A stretch of 46,573 bases of DNA, from assembly GCA_964524965.1 (NCBI GenBank), contig CAZGDY010000003.1, positions 1-46,573 on the forward strand. Direction: 5' to 3'. Positions 1 to 8,052 of the stretch are shown here, piece by piece. The notes under the pieces were generated by a model, which worked only from the letters and a program-made list of their open reading frames with translations, made no database searches and was not told where the DNA came from. The first letter of the stretch is position 1; every line of letters begins with the position of its first letter. The stretch comes from Kmv34 sp964524965. GTDB taxonomy: Bacteria > Aerophobota > Aerophobia > Aerophobales > B3-G15. The translations under genes and the position numbers were made by a program.

Positions 1-912
1 TTCTACCACCGAGTTATCCTTCTCAAGAGCCCAAGCTCTAATTTCCTTCCCTCCGGTTATTGTAAAAAAAGTAATTAAATTTAATTTATTAAAAATCTCC
101 CTTGTTAGCTTTTCCATTGCCCCTTTTTTTATTCCCATCTCTTTTACAAATATTTGTTTTTCTTCCTCGGGAAATTCTGCTAGTTCCATCTCCAGCTGAG
201 CACATACTTCAATAACTTCAAAATTATGCTCTTTTGCAAATTCCCTAAAACATTTAATATGGACAGAGGAAGACTCTAAATCTTTTTCTCCTATATTAGC
301 TACATAAATCATTGGCTTTAAGGAAAGGAATCCCTCCTTTTTTATCATCTCGTATTCTTTGGAGGATATAACCTCCCGAGGCGGTAAACCTTCTTCTAAA
401 GCCTTTTTTACCTTATAAATAACTTCTGTGACTTCTTTGCTTTGTTTAGTTGGTGATTTTAATAGCTTATTCGATCTTGTCAACCTTCTCTGGATTATAC
501 TAAGATCTGAAAGAAAAAGCTCTATCCTGATAGTTTCAATATCTCTCATCGGGTCAACGCTGCCCTCTGGATGAGATATTTCTCCTTCAAAACAACGTAC
601 TACCTGCACTAAAACATCAACTCCCCTTATTCTGCTTAAAAATTCATTACCCAGTCCTTCTCCTCTATGAGCTCCTTTTATTAAACCAGCTACATCCACA
701 ACTTCTATCGAAGCAGGGGTAATTACTTGATGGCTAACTAAAGCAGCCATTTTTTCCAAACGGCGATCAGGAACAAAAACTATTCCTACGTTAGGCGAAA
801 CTGTACAAAAGGGGAAATTAGCAACTGAAGCTTCACTTTTAGTAAGAGTATTAAAAACTGTTGATTTTCCCACATTGGGCAGACCTATAATGCCCCCGGA
901 AAGAGTTGCCAA
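1..912 (-). CDS. ychF: Ribosome-binding ATPase/GTPase YchF, C-terminus cut by window edge
   Basis: YchF is an Obg-family P-loop NTPase that binds ribosomes and prefers ATP; it acts in the cytoplasm. Translation from a TTG at 912-910 begins MATLSGGIIGLPNVGKST, the family's P-loop at residues 10-18, and the frame stays open to position 1. The last visible residues (ITGGKEIRAW, about 290-300) match the start of the C-terminal TGS domain, so about 60 of the usual ~363 residues lie outside the window. The TTG start is chosen because a strong AAAGGAGGG site lies just upstream (about 914-926) and the family begins at this point. It is 23 bp downstream of rpoD and is probably the last gene seen of that operon. 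Confidence 0.95.
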   Translation of the reverse strand, partial: MATLSGGIIGLPNVGKSTVFNTLTKSEASVANFPFCTVSPNVGIVFVPDRRLEKMAALVSHQVITPASIEVVDVAGLIKGAHRGEGLGNEFLSRIRGVDVLVQVVRCFEGEISHPEGSVDPMRDIETIRIELFLSDLSIIQRRLTRSNKLLKSPTKQSKEVTEVIYKVKKALEEGLPPREVISSKEYEMIKKEGFLSLKPMIYVANIGEKDLESSSVHIKCFREFAKEHNFEVIEVCAQLEMELAEFPEEEKQIFVKEMGIKKGAMEKLTREIFNKLNLITFFTITGGKEIRAWALEKDNSVVE

Positions 913-935
913 AAAACCCTCCTTTAAACGTAGGT

Positions 936-2084
936 TTACTCATACTGAGAGCGCATATTATCTAATAACTCCAGGTATTCCCCGAAACCTTTTTCTTCTG
1001 CGGGAAGATGAAGACGTTTTAAAGCTCTCTCCTCAATCTGCCTAATTCTTTCCCTACTAACCCCATATCTTTCCCCTATTTGTCTGAGAGAATAAACTTC
1101 ACTTTCCAATCCGAACCTCAATTTTAAAATTTCAAGTTCGCGAGGATTTTTCACTACTCTCTCCAAAAGTTCTTTCACATCTTTCTTTAACATATTAAGA
1201 GCCACCTTATAAACAGGTGGAGGAACAGTGCGATTAGCAATAAAATCTCTCATGGGAGTATCTTTTCCTTCGCCCATAGGAGTTTCTAAAGAAACAACAT
1301 TCTGGAATAATCCAAGAGTTTGTTTTATCTTCTCAAGCGGAAGCTTAACTTCTCTTGCAATTTCCTCAGGAGTAGGATTTCGTTTTAACTCTTGCTCTAG
1401 TTTTCTGGAAACGACAGCTAATTTTCTAATGAGACGAGCAATATGAACTGGAATGCGAATAGCCTTTGCCTGATCAATGATAGCTCGAGACAAAGATTGT
1501 CTAATCCACCAACTAGCATAAGTACTAAACCTTTTACCTATTTCATAATCAAACTTATCTACTGCCCGAGAAAGTCCTATATTCCCCTCTTGAATTAAAT
1601 CGGGATAAGAAACACCTTTTTTGGTATATTTTTTTGCAAAACTCACTACCAGCCTTAAATTAGCTTCTATAATTTTTTTCTTACAGCAATTATATGTATT
1701 TTTTGTCTTCGCCAAACTATCAATAGCTTTTTGTGCATCTTGTTTATTATTTACCAGAGATTGCAAGATTTCCTCTTTATTTTTCTCAATAAAATCAGAA
1801 AATTCCCTAACCTTAGTTATATTAACCTTAAATTCTTCTAAATTCTTCTCGTTTTCTCTTTTTTTATGTAAAAAAACTAAAAACCCTGAATCCTTCCTAA
1901 GCATTTCAATTAATTCCAAAGCCATCTTAATTAAACGTTCCCTCTCCTGTTTTAACTTAATTGCTAATTCCCTCTCCTGTTTTTCAGTTAAAAGCGGGGT
2001 TTTGCTTATACTCTTAAAATATGCGCTCAAAGAAGACTTTACTTCTTGTTTAAAATTAATATTTGAATCATAATCAACCGACAT
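936..2084 (-). CDS. rpoD: RNA polymerase primary sigma factor (sigma-70, RpoD-like)
   Basis: Group 1-type sigma factor that directs core RNA polymerase to -35/-10 promoters. At 382 aa it lacks region 1.1 and starts almost at region 1.2 (TEKQERELAIKLKQE). A charged non-conserved segment of about 80 residues follows. Region 2 has the core-binding and -10 recognition helices (NLRLVVSFAKKY, DLIQEGNIGLSRAVDKF, RFSTYASWWIRQ). Region 4 ends with the -35 helix-turn-helix (LRQIGERYGVSRERIRQIEE). Near residues 35-50 a KQERE-type unit is repeated, mirrored by a TTCCCTCTCCTGTTTT repeat in the DNA. It lies 17 bp after recO. The near-consensus TTGACA/TATAAT promoters elsewhere in the window suit a factor of this type. 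Confidence 0.95.
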   Translation of the reverse strand: MSVDYDSNINFKQEVKSSLSAYFKSISKTPLLTEKQERELAIKLKQERERLIKMALELIEMLRKDSGFLVFLHKKRENEKNLEEFKVNITKVREFSDFIEKNKEEILQSLVNNKQDAQKAIDSLAKTKNTYNCCKKKIIEANLRLVVSFAKKYTKKGVSYPDLIQEGNIGLSRAVDKFDYEIGKRFSTYASWWIRQSLSRAIIDQAKAIRIPVHIARLIRKLAVVSRKLEQELKRNPTPEEIAREVKLPLEKIKQTLGLFQNVVSLETPMGEGKDTPMRDFIANRTVPPPVYKVALNMLKKDVKELLERVVKNPRELEILKLRFGLESEVYSLRQIGERYGVSRERIRQIEERALKRLHLPAEEKGFGEYLELLDNMRSQYE

Positions 2085-2101
2085 TTTCTTCCCTATCAGT
2101 T

Positions 2102-2869
2102 TTACCCCAATTTTTCTAATTGTTTAATTAAGTTCCGAGAATTATTATTTCTTTCCTCAAGGTGGCATAAAAGATAAATATCTAATAAATAGCTAATTTG
2201 TTTTTCTGCCTTACGAAGAGATGGATTAAGCGAATAACTTATTTTGCCGTGTAATAGATAATCCATTGCTAAAATAGTAAACTTTGGCACTTCTATCACT
2301 CGCATATCCTTTTTCTGACAGTCCTGACAAATAATCCCACCTTTGTTAGGGGTGAAATAAAATAATTTAAAAAAATCTCTATTTTTCCCGCATTCAACGC
2401 ATCTTCTAAGCTCTGGAGTATAACCTAATATATGGAGTAGTTTTAATTTAAAGAAGGAAATTAGCATTTCAAAATCCTCTTTTTTACCCTGTTCTAAAGA
2501 AAAAAGCACTCTTAACGATAGATAAAATAATTCTTCATTTACCTGTGACTCTTTTAAAGAAGAAAGTAAAATTTCTGCTAAATAAGAAGCATAAGCAAAT
2601 TTTAAAATATTTTTCCTTATTTTAAAGAAAAGATGTCTAACCCCACAATCAGTAAGAATTCCCATCCCTGTCCCCTTCTTTTTGTACACCAAAATATCAA
2701 TATAAGAAGGAAACTGAACCACAGCGGAAAATCGACTCTTTATTTTTCTTGCACCCTTTACCACTACCTTAAGCATACCAAAATCTTGGGTATAAAAAGT
2801 AACTATTTTATCTTGTTCAAATAATTCGTAATCCCTAAGAACAATACCACGGGTTTTTAAGATATTCAT
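2102..2869 (-). CDS. recO: DNA repair/recombination mediator RecO
   Basis: RecO anneals ssDNA and helps RecR load RecA during gap repair. The N-terminal OB fold starts with the typical KTRGIVLRDYELFEQDKIVTFY pattern (quoted in part: KTRGIVLRDYELFE). A four-cysteine zinc site follows at roughly residues 150-180 (CVECG ... CQDCQ), and the C-terminal helical domain ends at about 255 aa, normal length. A TTG four codons upstream (2881) is also possible. The ATG at 2869 is preferred because family members start two or three residues before TRGIVL; neither start has a clear Shine-Dalgarno. It sits between the methyltransferase (84 bp upstream) and rpoD (17 bp downstream) in one transcription unit. 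Confidence 0.92.
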   Translation of the reverse strand: MNILKTRGIVLRDYELFEQDKIVTFYTQDFGMLKVVVKGARKIKSRFSAVVQFPSYIDILVYKKKGTGMGILTDCGVRHLFFKIRKNILKFAYASYLAEILLSSLKESQVNEELFYLSLRVLFSLEQGKKEDFEMLISFFKLKLLHILGYTPELRRCVECGKNRDFFKLFYFTPNKGGIICQDCQKKDMRVIEVPKFTILAMDYLLHGKISYSLNPSLRKAEKQISYLLDIYLLCHLEERNNNSRNLIKQLEKLG

Positions 2870-2953
2870 AGCTTGTACCAAAGTGTAACTATAGCAAAAA
2901 CAAGATTAGGGTCAAGAAAAAAAGATAGGAGCTACTTTTTTACTGAAAGGTTT

Positions 2954-3466
2954 TTAATTCTCAATTTTATACATATAAAGGCGAGAAGAAGAATTAGATT
3001 TAACTATCTCCCATCCATCGAAAACCCAATAATAGGAGATTACACGAGTCCCAGAAGAAAGCTCTCTTTTTAGTTTCTCCTTAAGTTTGCTGTTTACCTC
3101 ATTGGAAAGAAAAACAGTTACTACTGTGGCTTTCCTTAAATTCTTATGGAAGAAATTTCCCCAAACAACTTTAGCCTTGCCTCTCGAAAATACTTTTACC
3201 CTGACAAAAGAAAATAAGAAACGCAAAGGGTCAGCTTCTATTCCCACTGCTCTGGCATCAAACTCACCAGCGGCCATAGCTATTATTCTACCATCTCCGC
3301 ATCCAAGATCGTACACCACATCATCTTTCCCTACCTTAGCCATCTCTAACATTTTTTTAACATTTTTAATGGGGGTGGGACTCCAACCAGCTCCAATAAT
3401 TTCCGGCCAATAAATCCACCCCATATAACCAAGCACTATCCCCAATCCTATCAGCACCATTAACAA
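2954..3466 (-). CDS. Small membrane-anchored class I SAM-dependent methyltransferase
   Basis: A 170-aa protein with an N-terminal hydrophobic segment (residues 2-20) followed by a compact Rossmann methyltransferase core. The SAM-binding motif I is DLGCGDGR at 53-60, preceded by a PTPIKNVKKMLEMA helix; a motif II acid (VGIEADP) and the strand TVVTVFLSN follow. Similar small proteins are common in bacteria and often annotated only as class I methyltransferase; the substrate cannot be told from sequence. The start may be TTG 3466 (AGGG about 7 nt upstream) or ATG 3460. It is the first gene after the promoter at 3508-3535 and leads into recO, rpoD and ychF. Confidence 0.8.
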   Translation of the reverse strand: MLMVLIGLGIVLGYMGWIYWPEIIGAGWSPTPIKNVKKMLEMAKVGKDDVVYDLGCGDGRIIAMAAGEFDARAVGIEADPLRFLFSFVRVKVFSRGKAKVVWGNFFHKNLRKATVVTVFLSNEVNSKLKEKLKRELSSGTRVISYYWVFDGWEIVKSNSSSRLYMYKIEN

Positions 3467-3507
3467 TTTTTTACCCTATTCATCAAACAACCCTTTTTAT
3501 TAACCTA

Positions 3508-3535
3508 ATTATATTAACTCCAATTTTTTTGCCAA
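3508..3535 (-). promoter_or_regulatory. Sigma-70 promoter of the methyltransferase-recO-rpoD-ychF operon
   Basis: On the minus strand TTGGCA (3535-3530) and a perfect TATAAT (3513-3508) are separated by 16 nt. Transcription would start near 3501, about 35 nt before the methyltransferase. Confidence 0.75.
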
Positions 3536-3624
3536 GAGATAAACCCAGAAAGAAAGAAAAAATATCTCAAAAAAAAGAAAAAAAATTTATCGTCAAGACT
3601 TCCCTGAAAGTTAAAGTTTTGCGT

Positions 3625-3652
3625 TTGACGATTAGAGGAAAATATATATACT
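3625..3652 (+). promoter_or_regulatory. Sigma-70 promoter upstream of purH
   Basis: TTGACG (3625-3630), a 16-nt spacer and TATACT (3647-3652). It fires away from the methyltransferase promoter and would give a leader of about 175 nt before purH. Confidence 0.7.
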
Positions 3653-3833
3653 TTTTAAATCAAAGGTACACTAGAGGAAGAATCAGCGGAGTCAAATAAA
3701 TAATGAAAAATTCTTATGGGAATGGAGGAAGCTGGAAAAGATAAAGTCAAGGATAACCGGCTCTAACCCTTTCCTGCAAAAAGAAAATAAGAAAGTATTT
3801 TTGACAATACTAAAAAAACTCTAAGGGAAAAAT
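3653..3833 (+). other. Long untranslated leader of purH
   Basis: No gene was seen. The leader has a possible long-range pairing (TAGAG at 3672-3676 with CTCTA at 3761-3765, flanked by further short matches) and a TTGACA at 3801-3806 without a -10. I did not find the conserved cores of the ZTP or purine riboswitches. A Shine-Dalgarno (AAGGGA) precedes the purH ATG. Confidence 0.35.
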
Positions 3834-5393
3834 ATGCCTAAAATTAAAACAGCTTTGATAAGCGTTTGGGATAAAATAGGAGTGATTGATTTTAGCAAAG
3901 AACTTTCAAATTTAGGAATAGAAATATTTTCAACTGGCGGAACTGCTAAGCTGCTAAGAGAGGCCGGAATTACAATTCAGGAGGTTTCTCAATATACTGG
4001 AGCAGCTGAAATGTTAAACGGAAGAGTTAAAACCTTGCATCCGAAGATTCATGGAGGTCTTTTAGCTTTAAGAGATAACCCTCACCACATGGACCAGATA
4101 AAAAATGAAGAAATTAAACCCATCGATATGGTGGTGGTAAACCTTTATCCCTTTATCCAGGTAATAAAAAATAAAGAAATTTTAATTGACAAAGCTCTGG
4201 AAAATATAGACATAGGTGGACCTTCTATGCTAAGGTCCGGAGCTAAAAATTTTAAAAGCGTTGCCGTTGTTCCATCTCCTGAAGAATATAAGAGAGTCCT
4301 CAAAGAACTTAGTCAAAATAAAGGATGGCTAAGCGAGAAAACTTGCTTAAATCTTGCTCTTAAAGCTTTTCAAATTACCAGTTTTTACGACAGTGCCATA
4401 GCAAAATACCTACAAAAAAAATGTAAAATTAAATTTCCTTCCACTTTTACTCTGGGATTTGAGAAATCCATGGACCTGCGTTATGGAGAAAATCCTCATC
4501 AAGAAGCAGCTTTTTATAAGGAACCAAATGCACCAGAAGGAACGCTCCCTCAAGCAGAAAAACTAGGGGGGAAAGAACTCTCTTTTAATAATATCCTTGA
4601 TTTCCAAGCTGCTTTGAATATTGTAGATGAGATGGATAATCCTTTTACCGTAGTGATAAAACACAATAATCCTTGTGGAGCTGCAGAAACAGATAATTTA
4701 TTAGAAGCCTGTCAAAAAGCTTTTCAGGGAGACCCCCTTTCTGCCTTTGGTAGTATTGTAGGCCTGAATAAAGTTGTTGATGCTGAGATTGCTAATTGCA
4801 TTGCCAGTCCAAAAAATTTTGTAGAAGGAATAATTGCTCCGGATTACACTAAGGAAGCTCTTCAGATACTTAAGGAAAAACAACCCTGGGGTAAAAAAGT
4901 GATAATCCTGAAAACTGCGGCTTATAAAGAAAATAACGTAATGGATATTAGGAAAATTAGAGGAGGAGCGCTAATTCAGGATGAGGATAGCGAAATTTTT
5001 AATAAAAATAAGTTAAATTTTGTTACTAAAAGACATCCTACAGAAAAAGACATAAAAGATTTAAAGTTTGCCTGGAAAATATGTAAATACATCAAATCTA
5101 ACGCCATTTTAATATCTAAAGACAAAATGGTGGTGGGAGTTGGAGCAGGACAGATGAGTAGAATAGACGCCACCCTCATCGCTATTAGAAAATCAAAAGA
5201 GCGCTGTAAAGGAGCAGTTTTAGCCTCTGATGCATTTTTCCCTTTTCCCGATGTACTGGAAGAAGCAAAAAAAGCAGGGATAACAGCAATTATCCAACCG
5301 GGAGGGTCTATACGGGACAAAGAAGTTATTAAAGCTGCCGATCGCTATAACATAGCGATGGTCTTTACCGGGACAAGACATTTTCTCCATTAA
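3834..5393 (+). CDS. purH: Bifunctional AICAR transformylase/IMP cyclohydrolase
   Basis: Catalyses the last two steps of de novo IMP synthesis: formyl transfer from 10-formyl-THF to AICAR, then ring closure. The 519 aa are full length. The N-terminal MGS-like cyclohydrolase domain shows STGGTAKLLREAGI and MLNGRVKTLHPKIHGG; the transformylase domain shows LRYGENPHQEAAFY, the catalytic KHNNPCGAA, QMSRIDA, SDAFFPFPDV and QPGGSIRDKEV. It heads the plus-strand run. The next gene, glyA, is 30 bp downstream and feeds the one-carbon folate pool this enzyme uses, so the pairing is functionally coherent. It starts at ATG 3834 after AAGGGA. Confidence 0.97.
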   Translation: MPKIKTALISVWDKIGVIDFSKELSNLGIEIFSTGGTAKLLREAGITIQEVSQYTGAAEMLNGRVKTLHPKIHGGLLALRDNPHHMDQIKNEEIKPIDMVVVNLYPFIQVIKNKEILIDKALENIDIGGPSMLRSGAKNFKSVAVVPSPEEYKRVLKELSQNKGWLSEKTCLNLALKAFQITSFYDSAIAKYLQKKCKIKFPSTFTLGFEKSMDLRYGENPHQEAAFYKEPNAPEGTLPQAEKLGGKELSFNNILDFQAALNIVDEMDNPFTVVIKHNNPCGAAETDNLLEACQKAFQGDPLSAFGSIVGLNKVVDAEIANCIASPKNFVEGIIAPDYTKEALQILKEKQPWGKKVIILKTAAYKENNVMDIRKIRGGALIQDEDSEIFNKNKLNFVTKRHPTEKDIKDLKFAWKICKYIKSNAILISKDKMVVGVGAGQMSRIDATLIAIRKSKERCKGAVLASDAFFPFPDVLEEAKKAGITAIIQPGGSIRDKEVIKAADRYNIAMVFTGTRHFLH

Positions 5394-5423
5394 GAGATAA
5401 ATATTGATATTCAGAGAATAATA

Positions 5424-6665
5424 ATGAAAATAAAATCACTTACTAAAACTGACCCAGAAATAGAAAAATTAACCCAAAAAGAGCTTCATCGCCAACAAAA
5501 CACTTTGATGATGATACCTTCAGAAAATTATGCCAGCCTTGCTGTTCTGAAAGCTCAAAGCTCTGTATTCAACAACAAATATGCAGAAGGGTGGGTAGGA
5601 AGAAGATACTACCAGGGTTGTAAATGGGCAGATGAGGTTGAAAGAATTGCTATTGAAAGAGCAAAGGAGTTATTTGGGGCAGAACACGCCAATGTGCAGG
5701 CTCACTCTGGAACTGGTGCCAACATAGCTTGTTACCAAGCTCTTTTGCAACCAAAAGACAAAATTCTTTCCCTTGATCTCACTCAGGGAGGACATCTTTC
5801 TCACGGAAGAGAAGGATCCTTACCCTTTAACTACTACACTATAGCTCATTATGGAATAGAAAAAAATTCGGAACAATTTAATTTTGACAAGATTAGAAAA
5901 ATAGCAAAAAGGGAAAACCCCCGTTTAATAATTGTGGGAACAAGTTCCTATCCCAGAGAAATAGAATTTGAACCCTGGCGAAAAATTGCCGATGAAGTAG
6001 GAGCTTATCTTGTAGCTGACATGGCTCATATAATAGGCTTAATTGCGGCAAAAGTTCACCCTGACCCCGTTCCTTATGTTGATGTAGTAACCACCACTTG
6101 CCAAAAAACGCTTCGAGGACCCCGAGGGGGACTTATACTTTGCAAGAAAGAATTTGCTAATAAAATTGACAGAGCTATCTTCCCCGGAACGCAAGGAGGA
6201 CCATTTATACACATAATAGCAGCAAAAGCGATTTGCTTTAAGGAAGCAATGGAACCATCTTTCAAAGAATACGGACAAAAGATTGTTAGTAATTGCCACT
6301 GTCTGGCAAATACCCTCATAGAGGAAGGATTTAAACTAATAACCGGAGGATCTGATAATCATTTATTATTGGTAGATCTTTCACCACAAAAAATAACAGG
6401 CAAGAAGGCAGCCTTGCTTTTAGAAGAAGCTGGAATAGTGGTAAATAAAAACTGCATCCCTTTTGATTTATTGCCCCCATCAATAACCTCCGGGATCAGA
6501 CTGGGAACGCCTGCTTTAACCACAAGGGGAATGGGAGAAGGAGAAATGAAAGTAATTGGCCAATGGATAAGTGAGGTCCTCACCAACCCCCAGGAAAAAA
6601 GAATAAGAGATAAAATCAAAACCAAGGTACAGGATCTAAGTAAAAGTTTTCCCGTCTATGGGTAA
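5424..6665 (+). CDS. glyA: Serine hydroxymethyltransferase
   Basis: PLP enzyme interconverting serine and glycine with transfer of C1 to tetrahydrofolate; cytosolic. The 413 aa include an N-terminal MMIPSENYAS (the family's SEN motif), EGWVGRRYYQGC, the AHSGTGAN segment and the PLP site at Lys228 in TTTCQKTLRGPRGG, then FPGTQGGP and C-terminal SGIRLGTPALTTRGMGE. The residue before the PLP lysine is Gln227, where most family members have His (THKTLRGP). This does not remove the Schiff-base lysine but is worth noting. It lies between purH and folC, so three consecutive genes concern folate one-carbon chemistry. Confidence 0.96.
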   Translation: MKIKSLTKTDPEIEKLTQKELHRQQNTLMMIPSENYASLAVLKAQSSVFNNKYAEGWVGRRYYQGCKWADEVERIAIERAKELFGAEHANVQAHSGTGANIACYQALLQPKDKILSLDLTQGGHLSHGREGSLPFNYYTIAHYGIEKNSEQFNFDKIRKIAKRENPRLIIVGTSSYPREIEFEPWRKIADEVGAYLVADMAHIIGLIAAKVHPDPVPYVDVVTTTCQKTLRGPRGGLILCKKEFANKIDRAIFPGTQGGPFIHIIAAKAICFKEAMEPSFKEYGQKIVSNCHCLANTLIEEGFKLITGGSDNHLLLVDLSPQKITGKKAALLLEEAGIVVNKNCIPFDLLPPSITSGIRLGTPALTTRGMGEGEMKVIGQWISEVLTNPQEKRIRDKIKTKVQDLSKSFPVYG

Positions 6666-6689
6666 ATTTTTAGAGAGGTGCTGTTAAGT

Positions 6690-8027
6690 ATGTTTTCTTA
6701 CAAACAAGCTTTAGATTACCTTACTTCTTTAATAAATTACGAAAAAAAAATAGATTTAATCTATAGCCAAAGATTATTTAATCTGGAAAAAACAAGGCTT
6801 ATCCTTGATCAGCTAGGTAATCCACATCTTTCTCTAAAAACTATCCATATTGCAGGTACAAAAGGGAAAGGTTCAACCGCAGTAATGCTCACCTCTATAT
6901 TAGACGCTGCGGGGTATAAAGTGGGTCTTTACACTTCACCTCATCTCATATCCCCCCGAGAAAGAATAAGAATTGGGACACATCTTATAAAGGAAGAGGA
7001 ATTTTCCTATTATCTCGCTCAGGTAAAATCTGCCATAGAAAATATTCAATACGATGGAGAATCTCTAAATCCTACTTTTTTTGAGGTTTATACTGTCCTT
7101 GCCCTCACCTATTTTTACCAAAAAAAGGTTGATATAGCAGTAATTGAGGTAGGCCTGGGAGGAAGACTGGATGCTACTAATGTAATCCAGCCTCTAATAG
7201 GAATAATTACTCCCATTAGCATTGACCACACACAACAGCTCGGTAGTGAAATCACCTTGATTGCAAGAGAAAAAGCAGGAATAATAAAACCTAATTCCAA
7301 AATAATAATTTCCCGACAGGAAAAAAAAATAATCCCACTTCTAAAAAAAATCTGCCAAGATAAAAAAGTAAGCTATTACCAGGTAGGCAAAGACATTAAA
7401 TTTAAACTAAATCAAGCTACTCCTGCCTACCAGAAATTTCAAGTTGAGGGACTTTTGCAAAAATATCCCACTTTTTTCCTCCCTTTAGCCGGAGAAAATC
7501 AATTATGGAACGCTACAACAGCAGTTGGTGCAGCGGAAATTCTGCAGGAATTTGGATTTCGGATAACTTCAGAAGATATAAAACAAGGATTAAAAAAGGT
7601 TAGTTGGCCAGGAAGAATGCAGATAATCTCTTCCCAGCCCATCGTACTAATAGATTGTGCACACAACGCTTCTTCTGCTTTATTCTTAACTAAATTCTTG
7701 AAAAAGTTTTACTCTGGAAGAAATATCGTACTACTTATAAGCATATTAAAAGACAAAGATATCCAGGGAATAGCTAAAACACTTTGCCCGTTAGCAAACC
7801 AGGTTATCGTTACCTGCGTAAAAAGTCCCAGAGCCTTGCCATTAAAAGAAATATACACTAAAATAAAAAGACATTGTTCCCCAAAACCTCTTAGAGAAGA
7901 TAAGGTAGAAGAAGCTTTAAAAAAAGCCAAAAAAATAGCTGGCGAAAGAGGAGTTGTCTGTGCAACAGGATCAATTTACTTGGTAGGCGAAATTCTTAGT
8001 TTAATTAGAAATAAAAAAATAAACTGA
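6690..8027 (+). CDS. folC: Bifunctional folylpolyglutamate/dihydrofolate synthase
   Basis: An ATP-dependent Mur-ligase-fold enzyme that adds glutamate to folates so that they are retained and used. It shows the P-loop-like AGTKGKGST near residue 50, SPHLISPRERIRI, the EVGLGGRLDATN motif, DHTQQLGSEI.LIAREKAGI, and the C-terminal-domain WPGRMQ and DCAHNASS. About 445 aa, typical length. ATG 6690 is preferred over the in-frame GTG at 6678, because AGAGAGGTG lies about 9 nt before the ATG and overlaps the GTG. It is 24 bp after glyA and 25 bp before ptsI. Whether it also has dihydrofolate synthase activity cannot be decided here. Confidence 0.93.
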   Translation: MFSYKQALDYLTSLINYEKKIDLIYSQRLFNLEKTRLILDQLGNPHLSLKTIHIAGTKGKGSTAVMLTSILDAAGYKVGLYTSPHLISPRERIRIGTHLIKEEEFSYYLAQVKSAIENIQYDGESLNPTFFEVYTVLALTYFYQKKVDIAVIEVGLGGRLDATNVIQPLIGIITPISIDHTQQLGSEITLIAREKAGIIKPNSKIIISRQEKKIIPLLKKICQDKKVSYYQVGKDIKFKLNQATPAYQKFQVEGLLQKYPTFFLPLAGENQLWNATTAVGAAEILQEFGFRITSEDIKQGLKKVSWPGRMQIISSQPIVLIDCAHNASSALFLTKFLKKFYSGRNIVLLISILKDKDIQGIAKTLCPLANQVIVTCVKSPRALPLKEIYTKIKRHCSPKPLREDKVEEALKKAKKIAGERGVVCATGSIYLVGEILSLIRNKKIN

Positions 8028-8052
8028 ACAAAACAAAGGAGATGAATTACAA

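Noticed and set aside
1621..2073. Plus-strand open frame of 150 codons
   Set aside because: It lies opposite rpoD, which has complete family motifs; the frame is a shadow.
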